A stretch of DNA of 64,000 nucleotides from positions 868,001 through 932,000 of the forward strand of contig OZ245923.1 of assembly GCA_965229725.1 (NCBI GenBank), written 5' to 3'. The notes under the pieces are model-generated. The model searched no databases. It worked only from the letters and a program-made list of their open reading frames with translations, and was not told where the DNA came from. This document shows, piece after piece, positions 9,284 through 18,248 of this stretch. The DNA comes from Aquirickettsia sp965229725 (lineage in GTDB: Bacteria; Pseudomonadota; Alphaproteobacteria; Rickettsiales; Midichloriaceae). The translations under genes were made by a program, and so were the position numbers. The number at the start of each line of letters is the position of its first letter. Within the stretch, counting starts at the first letter, position 1.

Positions 9284-10504
9284 TTAGCCAAAAGAAATCT
9301 TCCTATGCATTAAATCATGTACATTGTATTTTACTAACACAGTGCACAGTGCATCAACAAAATCATTGACCATTTCTTCTGTATGATATGGATTCGCCGT
9401 TATTCTTAACCTTTCTTGCCCTTTCGGCACTGTAGGAAAATTAATTCCCTGTACATATATATTATGGTTTTGAAGCAAGTCTGTGTAGACTTTTTGGCAT
9501 AGTACAGCATCATTAATCATTACTGATATTATATGAGTCTCATTTTGTAAAAAATTAATCCCCTTGTCATTAAGTTTGCCTTTTAGTAATGACACAACAT
9601 TTTTTAGTTTGTCCCTTTCTAATTCGGATTTTCTAAGATACTTTATGCTACATAGAATCGCTTCTGCAATTGCTGGCGGAAGAGAGGTAGTAAAAATAAA
9701 GCCAGGAGAATAACACCTGATACTATCTATAATTTCATGCCTTGATGCAATATAGCCTCCTATAACACCATATGCCTTTGCAAAAGTACCCTGAACTATA
9801 TCAACTTCATCTTGATATCCAAGCTCCTCACATATTCCTGAACCTTCTTTTCCATAAATTCCAACTGAATGAACTTCATCAACATATGTCAAAGCATTAT
9901 ATTTCTTTGCTAATTCACAAATTTCACTGACATTCGCAACCACTCCTGACATAGAATAAACTGCCTCAAAGACTATAATTTTCGGGCATTCTAGTGGATA
10001 TTCTTTTAGTCTGCTCTCCAAATCACTCATGTCATTATGACGGAATATAACTTTTTCAAGGTTACTTTCCTTGATTCCATATATAATGGACGCATGATTA
10101 TTTTGATCAGAAAATATTACGCAGTTAGGTATAATTTTTGATATTGTCGAAAGAGTCGCTTGATTTGCAATATACCCCGAGGTAAAAACAAGTGCTGCAT
10201 CCTTATTATGCAAATCACTAATTTCTTTTTCAACGTTTATTATTGCATTGCTGGTACCAGAAATATTCCTAGTGCCACCAGAACCAACTCCAAATTCATA
10301 TGCCCCCTTTGCCAGAGCATCAATCACAGTAGGATTCTTGCTCATCGACAGATAGTCATTACTACACCAAAGGGAAATATCTTTATCATGTTTGACGCTA
10401 TACGCCTTAACGCTGTTAGAAGAGTATCCCTTCAACTCAGTAAAAACCCTATACCTCCCCTCTGCTTTGATTTTAGAAAGAGCTGAGAGGAAGTGATTTT
10501 TCAT
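9284..10504 (-). CDS. hemA: 5-aminolevulinate synthase
   Basis: PLP enzyme of 406 residues that condenses glycine and succinyl-CoA to 5-aminolevulinate, the first step of heme synthesis by the C4 (Shemin) route used by alphaproteobacteria. Family sequences include LWCSNDYLSMSKNP near the N-terminus, GSGGTRNISGT, TYVDEVHSVGIYG with the PLP aspartate, and GTFAKAYGVIGGYIA with the Schiff-base lysine. The C-terminal RLRITANPYHTEEM is also typical. This route is one of the better pointers to an alphaproteobacterial source. It is apparently transcribed alone. Confidence 0.95.
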   Translation of the reverse strand: MKNHFLSALSKIKAEGRYRVFTELKGYSSNSVKAYSVKHDKDISLWCSNDYLSMSKNPTVIDALAKGAYEFGVGSGGTRNISGTSNAIINVEKEISDLHNKDAALVFTSGYIANQATLSTISKIIPNCVIFSDQNNHASIIYGIKESNLEKVIFRHNDMSDLESRLKEYPLECPKIIVFEAVYSMSGVVANVSEICELAKKYNALTYVDEVHSVGIYGKEGSGICEELGYQDEVDIVQGTFAKAYGVIGGYIASRHEIIDSIRCYSPGFIFTTSLPPAIAEAILCSIKYLRKSELERDKLKNVVSLLKGKLNDKGINFLQNETHIISVMINDAVLCQKVYTDLLQNHNIYVQGINFPTVPKGQERLRITANPYHTEEMVNDFVDALCTVLVKYNVHDLMHRKISFG

Positions 10505-10550
10505 TTTTTCTTATTTTCTAAGACTTATTAATTTTTTTTCAAAAATCAAT

Positions 10551-10838
10551 TTATATTTTTTGTCTCCTAACTTTGTTTGCTCTAGCAAGCTTTAAGCCCA
10601 TAATTGCTAATATTGATGCATAACCAAAGCACAAATAGCAAATACCTGATGCTTCCTCTCCAGCATGATGATGTATACCAAACCCAGAAGCAATACCAAT
10701 AGAGCTTAGCAACAATATAGTTGGTGAGAAGTCTACACTTTTACCCGTAGCTTTTTGATACACTTTACTACCAATAATAGTGGCAAGTATTATAACCAAT
10801 GGAGCTACATGCAAAAAGCTAATTAATTTTTCTATCAT
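10551..10838 (-). CDS. small membrane protein with His/Cys-rich loop, function unknown
   Basis: An ORF of 95 residues starting at an ATG. It has three likely membrane helices (about 8-24, 39-55 and 66-83) and a basic C-terminus (KLARANKVRRQKI). The stretch between helices two and three, IHHHAGEEASGICYLC, contains three His, two Glu and two Cys and could bind a metal or heme, but no family was recognised. It lies between hemA and the flagellar operon on the same strand, with gaps of 46 and 85 bases. The AT bias of third positions and the well-defined helix pattern support it being a real gene. Confidence 0.5.
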   Translation of the reverse strand: MIEKLISFLHVAPLVIILATIIGSKVYQKATGKSVDFSPTILLLSSIGIASGFGIHHHAGEEASGICYLCFGYASILAIMGLKLARANKVRRQKI

Positions 10839-10923
10839 AATGTCATTACACTTAAATGTTATTTATTAGATTAATATATAATTTGTATTATATAATCAAG
10901 CAAAATTTAAATAATCATACAAA

Positions 10924-11205
10924 TTAATCATTTGTAATTATTTCTGTAAGCGTTAGACCGACCTTATCGTCTATTAACACTATTTCACCTTTTGCAACTA
11001 ATTTATCATTAATAAATAAATCAACAGGATCTCCAGGTTTTTTATCTAATTCTATTTTGTCACCTTTATTTAATTTTAATAAGTCACTTACTTTAAAATC
11101 CACTTGTCCTAAAACAACCTTTAGCTTCATAGGAACATCATAAATCGCTTTGAGATTTAGGTTAATCCCATTTTTATTTTTAATATTTTCCGTCTCTGTA
11201 GTCAT
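10924..11205 (-). CDS. fliN: flagellar motor switch protein FliN
   Basis: A SpoA (surface presentation of antigens) domain protein. The core MKLKVVLGQVDFKVSDLLKLNKGD through GEIVLIDDKVGLTLTEI is the FliN/FliM C-terminal fold that forms the flagellar C-ring. The frame is open upstream to a TTG at 11220, but the ATG at 11205 is the more natural start and gives 93 residues, within the normal FliN range. It is the last gene of the fliF-fliG-fliH-fliN cluster, about 25 bases after fliH. No FliM is present in the window. Confidence 0.88.
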   Translation of the reverse strand: MTTETENIKNKNGINLNLKAIYDVPMKLKVVLGQVDFKVSDLLKLNKGDKIELDKKPGDPVDLFINDKLVAKGEIVLIDDKVGLTLTEIITND

Positions 11206-11228
11206 AATATATATTACCAAAAAATTTA

Positions 11229-11927
11229 TTATAAATTATTTTTAAAAATTGCTTCCAAATCTTCTTTAACCTTTTCTGTATCTTTTTTTATCAAGCCATT
11301 ACCCCAATCTACCTTACAATCATTTACATTTATCAATTCATCTTCAATTAATTTAATTTTTATTGCTGAATGTTGACTCACATTGTCAATATACTCTTTA
11401 ATCTGTGATAAATTTTCTGGATTAACGCTCACTTTAATATCGTTTGCATGAGTAAGCAGAGGTAAACTTTTTCCTAAAAAATCTAATATGACCTCATTTG
11501 GAAATTTCTCACTTAATCTCCCAACTAGTTTATTGGCAATAACATAGCTTAACTCTACGCAATCTTTCGATAAATTATCATACTTACTTTCAATCGTTTC
11601 ATAAATATTTGACAAATTTGATTCTATCTTAGCCAAAAGATTAACCACGTCACCCTCTTTTTCGTTTTCTACAAGCTTTTTTTGAGCTTCTTCACATTCT
11701 GCCCAACCATTTTTAAAGGACTCTAGTTTTAGCGCCTCAACGCTTTCCTTTGTGTATTCATTTTGCTCAACTACAATATCTTTCCTTGCCAATATATCAC
11801 TCGCCACTTTCAAATCCTTTCCAGTATATTCATCTTTAATATTTTTCTTTAAAACTAAATCATTATCACGCCCTTCATTACCTAAAAGACTATTAAAAGG
11901 AAATTTTTTTATGACATAATTCTTCAT
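11229..11927 (-). CDS. fliH: flagellar assembly protein FliH-like
   Basis: A 232-residue protein with a charged N-terminal coiled-coil region and a C-terminal FliH/HrpE domain. The signature near the end, CKVDWGNGLIKKDTEKV, matches the conserved DWxxGxxxRD of FliH, and the segment SYVIANKLVGRLSEKFP is also typical. FliH regulates the export ATPase FliI and links it to the C-ring. Overall similarity in this family is low, so the call rests on the C-terminal motif and on position between fliG and fliN. FliI is not in the window. Confidence 0.82.
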   Translation of the reverse strand: MKNYVIKKFPFNSLLGNEGRDNDLVLKKNIKDEYTGKDLKVASDILARKDIVVEQNEYTKESVEALKLESFKNGWAECEEAQKKLVENEKEGDVVNLLAKIESNLSNIYETIESKYDNLSKDCVELSYVIANKLVGRLSEKFPNEVILDFLGKSLPLLTHANDIKVSVNPENLSQIKEYIDNVSQHSAIKIKLIEDELINVNDCKVDWGNGLIKKDTEKVKEDLEAIFKNNL

Positions 11928-11934
11928 ATTAATT

Positions 11935-12927
11935 TTAATTTTTTATAATATCTCTTAAGGTAATTTGATCTTTATTCATTAATTCTCTTAAGGTTAGCAG
12001 TATGTTTTTTTGAGCTCGCTCTGATTCCTCAGCTTTAATGCTATTAGAATTATCAATTTCTTCAATTAAAATTTTTGCAGCTCTAGCAGACATATTATCA
12101 AAGAAGCAATTTTTAATATCATCTGTGGCAAATCTCAACGCCTTAGGCAAAACAGATTTGTCAGAATATCTTATAAGCATTTGCATTCCTCTTGAATCTA
12201 CCCTCATAATATCATCAAAAATTAGCATATATTTTCTAACTAATTGAGCTTTATCAGCATCATATTTCTCTAATAAATCAAAAAATAAATTCTCATTTTT
12301 CCTATCAAAATTATTAAATATATCAGCGACAATTTGGTTATTATCCAACTCCTTAGATGGATCGGATTTTTCAACTAAATCTCTCTTCAATATATTTTCC
12401 AAACTCATTGATACATTTTTATTAACTTCATCTATATTGAGAATCCTTTTAATTACTTCAAAAGAAAAATTTTCGGAAAACTTACTAATGATTTTTGACG
12501 CTTTTTGAGATGGAAGTTTAGACAATATAAATGCTACAGTTTGAGGATATTCATTTTTTAAATAATCCACCAACACTTTGTCGTTCATATTAGCTATAGT
12601 TTCCCAGGTCTTATTCAATGGACCATCCACATTCTTTATAATGAAATCAACTTTCTCTTCATCGAAAACTTTATGCAAAAATCTTTTTAATTTAGGCAAA
12701 TGCCCACCTAATAAGCTAGCACTACTTACTTTATCAGCAAAATATGACAAAATATCTAGTATTTTTTCTGTCTCAATATCTTGCATGTTAGCAATCTGAT
12801 TTGATATTTTATAAATATCACTTTCTGACAAATACTTCAAAACTGTCCCTGCGTTATCCTCATTTAATGCTAAAAGTAAAACAGCAGCACTTTCTAAATT
12901 TTCATTATCCAAATTTCTTAGCTCCAT
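11935..12927 (-). CDS. fliG: flagellar motor switch protein FliG
   Basis: A 330-residue C-ring protein that couples stator movement to rotor rotation. The armadillo-like middle domain contains KNEYPQTVAFILSKLPSQKASKII, matching the EHPQ region of FliG, and the C-terminal torque domain has DDIMRVDSRGMQMLIRYSD and NMSARAAKILIEEID with the charged helix. It lies 25 bases after fliF and 7 bases before fliH. Length and domain order are normal, so the motor switch could be functional. Confidence 0.93.
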   Translation of the reverse strand: MELRNLDNENLESAAVLLLALNEDNAGTVLKYLSESDIYKISNQIANMQDIETEKILDILSYFADKVSSASLLGGHLPKLKRFLHKVFDEEKVDFIIKNVDGPLNKTWETIANMNDKVLVDYLKNEYPQTVAFILSKLPSQKASKIISKFSENFSFEVIKRILNIDEVNKNVSMSLENILKRDLVEKSDPSKELDNNQIVADIFNNFDRKNENLFFDLLEKYDADKAQLVRKYMLIFDDIMRVDSRGMQMLIRYSDKSVLPKALRFATDDIKNCFFDNMSARAAKILIEEIDNSNSIKAEESERAQKNILLTLRELMNKDQITLRDIIKN

Positions 12928-12952
12928 AATATACTATAAAATGTTATTATAA

Positions 12953-14602
12953 TTATTGTATTTTTTGATCATTGTTTATCCATTTTTTTAATATCTCTGT
13001 TGCTTCATCTGGGTATTTCTCAACCAAATCATTTATACTATCTAATATCTGCTTGTGCTTATTATTAGCAGATAATTTACCACCTTCAATTCCGTTATTA
13101 TCATCTTTTGAAGAATAAAAATCTTTATTTTCCATGTTACCCTCATTAGAAAATTTATTGTTAAATCCTAGTTTCTTGAAATTAAAAAATCTATTTATTT
13201 CTCCAGCACCATTTTTATTTACTTCTAAAATTTTTGATAATATAGGCTTAAATATTAATAATATAATCAAAATAACTATTACACCTATCATTCCCATTTG
13301 AATCAAATTTTTTAAATTTTCATCCAACCAATTTACCTTTTCATCAGAACCTTCAAATTTACTCTCTACAAATTCAAGGTTAATTATTTCCAATTTATCA
13401 CCTCTATTTGCATCAAACCCAATTGCGGATTGCACTAAAGTTTTTAGCTGTGCGAGCTCTTCATTGCTTCTCTTATGGTATACTTGCTTCTTAGTTTTTT
13501 CATCTGTATCATAATAGCCATCAATTAAAATTCCGACAGAAAGTTTTTCAACGCCACCTTCCTCAATTATTTTATTTGTGACTGTTTTAGATATTTCATA
13601 ATTCGTAATATCATCAACTTTACTCTTTATCTTGGCCGTCTGGTTTGGATTAGTAATCTGTTGATTAGAATTCGGAATATTATTAGCAACTGAAATATTT
13701 TCGCTATCGTTTCCATCTTTTTCTTTTTCTTCACTAGTTTTTTTAGAGCGTATCACCTGTCCATCTGGATCAAAAAGCTCAGAAACCATTACCTCCCTAT
13801 TGGTATTTATTTTTGCCGCAACATTAACCTTTACCTTGCCTCTACCAACGCGACTTTCTAAAAGGCGTTCTATCTTCAGCCTTAATTGTTTTTCTAATAA
13901 GTTCTGATATTCTATAAATTTAAATTCAGAATTATTATCACCATTTAATAAGCCTTCATTTTCAGATCCTGGCATTTTCAAAGGATGTCCCATACTGTCA
14001 ATGATAGTTATATTATCAGGCTGCAAATCTGGTACAGCTTTCGACACTAAGTTTGTAATTGCCTTAACTTCATTTTTTGAAATTGAAGCACCAGGGTTTA
14101 ACTTTATCATAATTGAGGCAGAAGGAGTCACACTCGATTTAGAAAAAAGCTCCTTCCTTGGCAAAACAAGATGAACCCTAGAATTTTCAACTTGAGACAA
14201 ACTATTGATAGTTCTAGATAATTCACCCTCAAGCGCTCTTAGAGAATTAATATTATTTAAAAATTGAGAACTGCTCAATCCACTCTCTTTATCGAAAACC
14301 TCATATCCAACAATATTACCTGAAGTAATAAGACCACTTTGTGAAAAATACATCCTCAGCGACAACACCTTATTTGCAGGCACTAAAATTTGAGAATGTT
14401 TCATATCCACCCTGTAGTCTACTCCCATAGACTCTAGCTTCAAAGTTACCTTCAATCTATCATGATCACTTAAATCACTATATAGATTGCTATATCCAGG
14501 CTTAGAGTTTACTATAAATAATGCAGTACCAATCAAGATTATTGCTACAAATAAAGATAATAATATTAACTTATTCGCACTTAGTTTTTTTAAAAATTCC
14601 AT
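12953..14602 (-). CDS. fliF: flagellar MS-ring protein FliF
   Basis: The protein is 549 residues. It has an N-terminal transmembrane helix (about 13-32), the YscJ-like ring-building region (LYSDLSDHDRLKVTLKLESMGVDYRV; ELSRTINSLSQVENSRVHLVLP), the FliF C-terminal periplasmic region with a low-complexity Asn/Ser/Lys insert around 290-330, a second transmembrane helix around 437-458, and a cytoplasmic tail that binds FliG. It forms the inner-membrane ring on which the flagellum is built. It heads the fli operon. The 217 bases upstream, divergent to the acyltransferase gene, contain an inverted repeat (14630-14659). Confidence 0.94.
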   Translation of the reverse strand: MEFLKKLSANKLILLSLFVAIILIGTALFIVNSKPGYSNLYSDLSDHDRLKVTLKLESMGVDYRVDMKHSQILVPANKVLSLRMYFSQSGLITSGNIVGYEVFDKESGLSSSQFLNNINSLRALEGELSRTINSLSQVENSRVHLVLPRKELFSKSSVTPSASIMIKLNPGASISKNEVKAITNLVSKAVPDLQPDNITIIDSMGHPLKMPGSENEGLLNGDNNSEFKFIEYQNLLEKQLRLKIERLLESRVGRGKVKVNVAAKINTNREVMVSELFDPDGQVIRSKKTSEEKEKDGNDSENISVANNIPNSNQQITNPNQTAKIKSKVDDITNYEISKTVTNKIIEEGGVEKLSVGILIDGYYDTDEKTKKQVYHKRSNEELAQLKTLVQSAIGFDANRGDKLEIINLEFVESKFEGSDEKVNWLDENLKNLIQMGMIGVIVILIILLIFKPILSKILEVNKNGAGEINRFFNFKKLGFNNKFSNEGNMENKDFYSSKDDNNGIEGGKLSANNKHKQILDSINDLVEKYPDEATEILKKWINNDQKIQ

Positions 14603-14629
14603 TTGCTAATTAATCACCCACCTTCACAA

Positions 14630-14659
14630 AGAATCCTAAAGCCCCTTAATAAGGATTCT
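14630..14659. repeat. Inverted repeat upstream of fliF
   Basis: The octamers AGAATCCT (14630-14637) and AGGATTCT (14652-14659) form a perfect inverted repeat with a 14-base spacer. It is in the intergenic region between divergent fliF (start 14602) and the DUF374 gene (start 14820). It could be an operator or a leader hairpin for fliF. No regulator can be named. Confidence 0.35.
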
Positions 14660-14819
14660 AATTTATTAATAAAATATATGCTAGCAAGTTTGTATTTTTA
14701 AATCCAGATTTTTTTTATAATTCATAACATATTTTAAAGGTAGTATAAGCAATTGTAGCTCAATATTTAATTTTACTATAATATAACGTCAGAATTAATT
14801 ACTGTTTCAGGCAAATACA

Positions 14820-15488
14820 TTGGCAAAATATAAAAGTATATTAAAGAGATTTTTAAAAACCCTCCTAAATCACAATTTATCTGTACTATGTATAACTAAA
14901 ATAATTCAATTATATTTAGAATTTGTACTTTTAACCTCTAGCATAAAAATTAATACCAACAAGGAAGCCATAAATATTTTGAATTCCAATAAAGTTTGTT
15001 TTTTAACATTGTGGCATGGTAGAATTATAGTGTTTCCAAAAATTATGCAAAAATTTGGAAAATTCAAAGTACTGACTTCCCTACATAAAGACGGTAAATA
15101 TGTTGATAAATTTATACGATTATATGGTCATGAAACAATTAGAGGATCAAGTTATAAAGGTAGTTTATCTGCAACAAAAAATATTATCAATTCCATTAAA
15201 AATAAGGAAAGCATTGTAATAACCCCCGATGGACCAAGAGGACCTAAATACAAAGTTAATAGCGCAATTACAAATCTTGCATCAAAATTTAAAATTCCAA
15301 TTATCAGCATTTCCTTTGCATCATCTAAAGCTAAGATCCTTAAAAGTTGGGATGAATTCACAATCCCTCTACCATTTAGCAAAATTCTTGTAGATATATC
15401 TGCTCCAACTTTATTTAATGAAAAACAAAATAGCAAACTTGAGATTTTGATGATAAAACAAATGAGAGATTTAGAAAACCAACTGTAG
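14820..15488 (+). CDS. DUF374 lysophospholipid acyltransferase family protein
   Basis: A 222-residue protein of the DUF374 branch of the LPLAT superfamily. Key sequences are FLTLWHGR (the His of the acyltransferase site), TSLHKDGKYV, ETIRGSSYKGS and VITPDGPRGPKYKV. It has an N-terminal hydrophobic segment and probably sits at the inner membrane. Position directly before kdtA (21 bases) suggests acylation of lipid A or another envelope lipid. The start is a TTG because no ATG occurs before residue 77, where the conserved core has already begun. Confidence 0.85.
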   Translation: MAKYKSILKRFLKTLLNHNLSVLCITKIIQLYLEFVLLTSSIKINTNKEAINILNSNKVCFLTLWHGRIIVFPKIMQKFGKFKVLTSLHKDGKYVDKFIRLYGHETIRGSSYKGSLSATKNIINSIKNKESIVITPDGPRGPKYKVNSAITNLASKFKIPIISISFASSKAKILKSWDEFTIPLPFSKILVDISAPTLFNEKQNSKLEILMIKQMRDLENQL

Positions 15489-15509
15489 AGCAAAAATTTA
15501 TACTTTATT

Positions 15510-16757
15510 ATGAGATTATATAAAATTTTATCAATTCTGTTATTCCCTGTAATATTTGCATACATGATACTCAGGTTGATAAAAAAGAAAGAAAACATTA
15601 AGAGCATATCTCAAAAATTTGTTATCAAATCTGACAAAAGCCCTAATAATAAATTAATGCTCTGGTTTCATGCTGCAAGTGTTGGGGAAGTAAATATGGC
15701 AATCCCAATAATTAAGTCCGTTATTAACGAGAGCTCTAATGTACATTGCCTAGTGACAACAGCCACACTTACATCTTCAAAAGTTTTTAAATCTGCAAAT
15801 ATAAAAAATACAACGCATCAATTCCTACCAATTGATGTAGATTTTTTAATTAATAAATTTTTAACCCACTGGTCCCCTCAAGTTGCCATATTTATTGAAT
15901 CTGAAATATGGCCTAATACAGTAGACCTTACTGCAAAAAAACTTCCTATATTACTGTATAATGCGAGGTTATCAGACTCCTCTTTTAATAGGTGGAGTAA
16001 ATATAAAAACTTCACTAGTAACATACTACAAAAATTTTCATTAATTTTTGCGGCTAGCAATTTAGACTATGCTAGATTTAGCACTTTTACCAAGGATAAT
16101 CTAAAATTTATTGGACATTTCAAATACTCATCTCCAGCTCTAACTTATTCAAATGAATACGTTAAAATTTTAAAGACAAAATTAAAAAATAAAAAAATAT
16201 TGGTTGTAGCAAGCACTCACAGAGGTGAAGAAGAAACTATTACAAAGTTACATAAGGAAATAAAAAAAAATATTCCAAATATTTTTACCATTATTATCCC
16301 TCGCCATCCAAAAAGAATTGAGGAGGTAATTTCAATATCAAAAAATCATAAACTAAATTATATAACAGATATTAATGATCATACTCAGGAAACAGAGCTA
16401 TTACTAGTGGCAGCCTTTGGTGTGCTAGGCAATTATTTTGAAGTAGCAGACATTGTCTTTATTGGTGGATCTTTGGTAAATATTGGTGGGCATAACATCA
16501 TAGAGCCTGCAAAACAAGACTGTGCAATTATTGTAGGACCACATACATCAAATTTCAAAGATGTCATTACTGAATTTAATAGCAGAAAAGCTGTAATAAT
16601 TGCAAAGGATTACGAAGAGTTAAAAAATCAATTACTGAAGCTTTTTAATAACTCAAATTACAGGAATCAATTAATCAATAACTCAAAGGACATCATCGCC
16701 GAACAAAAAGATATCTCAAAGACTGCAGTCGAAACAATCTATCAATATCTGATTTAA
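15510..16757 (+). CDS. waaA: 3-deoxy-D-manno-octulosonic acid transferase
   Basis: GT30 glycosyltransferase of 415 residues that adds Kdo from CMP-Kdo to lipid IVA at the inner membrane. An N-terminal membrane anchor (about 5-22) is followed by LWFHAASVGEVNMAIPII with the catalytic Glu, then IFIESEIWPN, PLIARLS-like YNARLSDSSF, the C-terminal nucleotide region IIPRHPKR, and IGGSLVNIGGHNIIEPA. Together with lpxB in this window, it shows that the organism makes lipid A with Kdo. That points to Rickettsiaceae or Midichloriaceae-like cells, as Anaplasmataceae have lost LPS. Confidence 0.95.
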   Translation: MRLYKILSILLFPVIFAYMILRLIKKKENIKSISQKFVIKSDKSPNNKLMLWFHAASVGEVNMAIPIIKSVINESSNVHCLVTTATLTSSKVFKSANIKNTTHQFLPIDVDFLINKFLTHWSPQVAIFIESEIWPNTVDLTAKKLPILLYNARLSDSSFNRWSKYKNFTSNILQKFSLIFAASNLDYARFSTFTKDNLKFIGHFKYSSPALTYSNEYVKILKTKLKNKKILVVASTHRGEEETITKLHKEIKKNIPNIFTIIIPRHPKRIEEVISISKNHKLNYITDINDHTQETELLLVAAFGVLGNYFEVADIVFIGGSLVNIGGHNIIEPAKQDCAIIVGPHTSNFKDVITEFNSRKAVIIAKDYEELKNQLLKLFNNSNYRNQLINNSKDIIAEQKDISKTAVETIYQYLI

Positions 16758-16795
16758 ATTTATTACAAAAAACCTTCATTAATTCTGAAAGCCAT

Positions 16796-16814
16796 GCACA
16801 GCCGCATGCTGTGC
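16796..16814. terminator. Hairpin between convergent genes, possible terminator
   Basis: GCACAGC and GCTGTGC form a 7-bp perfect stem around a CGCAT loop. It is between the 3' ends of waaA (+) and the acidic protein gene (-). It has no clear U-tract on either side, so termination is plausible but not shown. Confidence 0.35.
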
Positions 16815-16875
16815 TAAAGTAAGTTACTACACCTACATCAAATCAATTTTAACTAAATTCAACTAAAATTAATTA

Positions 16876-17517
16876 TCATATACCCATTTCCTGACCACCA
16901 GCATCTTGCCCAGGTGTTGTTGGAGATTGTTGGCCATCTCTGCCATCTGCTTCTTTCATGTCGCTAACATCTTTCATTCCTGATGCAATCTGTTCAGCCT
17001 CTGCTTGCACTTTTACCTCACCACCCTTCGATTCTAAAGTATCAACCATATGCCCAACTGTATTTGATATCTCTTTGCCAGATTCAATATCTTCTGAAAC
17101 TGCGTTCGTCAACGCTGCAATAGCATCCATGAAGCCTTTTAAGCTACCTTCCTTTAAATCACCTGCAATTTCCTTAAATTGACTACCTATTTTTGTTACA
17201 AGAGCAACTACTTCATCTTTTAAATCGCTACCATCTTTAAGTAAACTTCCTCCTTTTTCATCAGCAAATTTTTTAATATCTCCTGGCATTTTAGCTAGCT
17301 CGTTTCCCAAATCCATTCCATTATCAATTACACTTGCAATATCCTTCGTTTGCATCGCTTTAACTATTCCTTCAATTGAACCAATAGATTCTTCCAGATC
17401 ACCTATAATAGGATTATTATGTTCGATTTTATCTATAATATCCTTTGCATCACTTACACTATTCTGAAGATTGGCAACGCTTTCAAAGGCATCGCCTAAA
17501 GTTTCTTGTACTGACAT
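16876..17517 (-). CDS. acidic helical protein of unknown function
   Basis: A 213-residue protein with no recognised domain. Residues 1-180 look alpha-helical and amphipathic (ETLGDAFESVANLQNSVSDA; IDKIEHNNPIIGDLEESIGS; AIAALTNAVSEDIESGKEI), with many Asp and Glu. The C-terminal 25 residues are a low-complexity Gly/Gln/Pro tail (DGQQSPTTPGQDAGGQEMGI). There is no signal peptide or membrane helix. An AGGGT ribosome binding site and a TTGACT -35 lie upstream, so it seems to be expressed as a single gene. Composition fits a structural or secreted effector-like protein, but that is a guess. Confidence 0.6.
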   Translation of the reverse strand: MSVQETLGDAFESVANLQNSVSDAKDIIDKIEHNNPIIGDLEESIGSIEGIVKAMQTKDIASVIDNGMDLGNELAKMPGDIKKFADEKGGSLLKDGSDLKDEVVALVTKIGSQFKEIAGDLKEGSLKGFMDAIAALTNAVSEDIESGKEISNTVGHMVDTLESKGGEVKVQAEAEQIASGMKDVSDMKEADGRDGQQSPTTPGQDAGGQEMGI

Positions 17518-17549
17518 CTGTTACCCTGTTTAAATATTCAATAATATTA

Positions 17550-17578
17550 ATCTAACAACAAAATTTTACCTGAGTCAA
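17550..17578 (-). promoter_or_regulatory. Possible promoter of the acidic protein gene
   Basis: On the minus strand TTGACT (17573-17578) is followed after 17 bases by TTAGAT (17550-17555). The -35 is strong and the -10 weak. It lies about 35 bases before the start codon at 17517. Confidence 0.35.
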
Positions 17579-17622
17579 ATAATTAATTTTACTAAATTTA
17601 CAACAAATTATTAACTAATTAA

Positions 17623-17651
17623 TTGAAATGTGTTATATCTTTCTTTTGTAT
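17623..17651 (+). promoter_or_regulatory. Possible promoter of the tRNA-Met/tRNA-Thr pair
   Basis: TTGAAA (17623-17628), a 17-base spacer and TTGTAT (17646-17651) would place transcription start about 7 bases before tRNA-Met. The two tRNA genes are only 5 bases apart and should share it. Confidence 0.4.
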
Positions 17652-17664
17652 TTTTATTATTAAT

Positions 17665-17741
17665 GGCGGAGTAGCTCAGCTGGTTAGAGCAGCGGAATCA
17701 TAATCCGCGTGTCGGGGGTTCAAGTCCCTCCTTCGCTACCA
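17665..17741 (+). tRNA. tRNA-Met (CAT)
   Basis: A 77-base cloverleaf with encoded CCA. The acceptor GGCGGAG pairs with CTTCGCT with two G-U pairs, the D arm is GCTC/GAGC, and the anticodon stem GCGGA/TCCGC closes the loop ATCATAA with anticodon CAT. The T arm contains GGTTCAAGTCCC. The sequence is close to the elongator Met tRNA known from alphaproteobacteria. A CAT anticodon could also mean tRNA-Ile2 modified by TilS, but the body fits Met better. Confidence 0.93.
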
Positions 17742-17746
17742 TTTTA

Positions 17747-17821
17747 GCCGCTATAGCACAGTGGTAGTGCACTTCATTGGTAATGAAGAGGTCGTGGATT
17801 CGATTCCCACTAGCGGCACCA
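17747..17821 (+). tRNA. tRNA-Thr (GGT)
   Basis: A 75-base cloverleaf with encoded CCA. The acceptor GCCGCTA pairs perfectly with TAGCGGC, the D arm is TAGC-type with GTGGTAGTGC, and the anticodon stem CTTCA/TGAAG closes TTGGTAA with anticodon GGT. The T arm contains GGATTCGATTCCC. It starts 5 bases after tRNA-Met. Confidence 0.94.
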
Positions 17822-17957
17822 CTAAACACCTTTATTATAATTTAAAAAATAAATTTGATAAAATTTATTATCTAATATCGTATATATGGAGCAATAAAAA
17901 TGAAGTGGGGCGCCAAGCACTAAGACCCCAATGTTATGGGATGGTTATCAAAAAAAT

Positions 17958-18248
17958 CTACGGTATATTAAAAAGAGCTATTATTATGATACATAATATT
18001 ATACCTAAAATTACTATCAACCGTAACGACGGATTTGAATTTTCATTGTTATAGTAACCTAATTTTGGCATTCTCCAGCCCACTATAACTTTTATCAAAA
18101 TTAAAATACCCATCATCATAAAAAACAACCCGGGCGTTATAAATATAAGTAAACCACCGCCTATGCGATCTACAGGCCATAAATGGTAAGCACTTGTCAT
18201 TCCAGTATAAAGAAATTCAACAAATATAACTGAAAGAAAAAAAAACAA
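17958..18248 (-). CDS. possible small three-helix membrane protein
   Basis: An open frame of 96 codons from a TTG. Three strongly hydrophobic segments are visible: the first 16 residues, a segment with FITPGLFFMMMGILILIKV, and the C-terminal LRLIVILGIILCIIIIALF. Internal ATGs, for example the one encoding MTSAYHLW, could be the true start. No family was recognised. It is convergent with the tRNA pair and stands alone. AT-rich DNA easily gives hydrophobic frames by chance, so confidence is modest. Confidence 0.4.
   Translation of the reverse strand: MFFFLSVIFVEFLYTGMTSAYHLWPVDRIGGGLLIFITPGLFFMMMGILILIKVIVGWRMPKLGYYNNENSNPSLRLIVILGIILCIIIIALFNIP

Noticed and set aside
17761..18054. Plus-strand open frame beginning inside tRNA-Thr
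   Set aside because: It starts in the tRNA body, has no ribosome binding site and no protein-like features.
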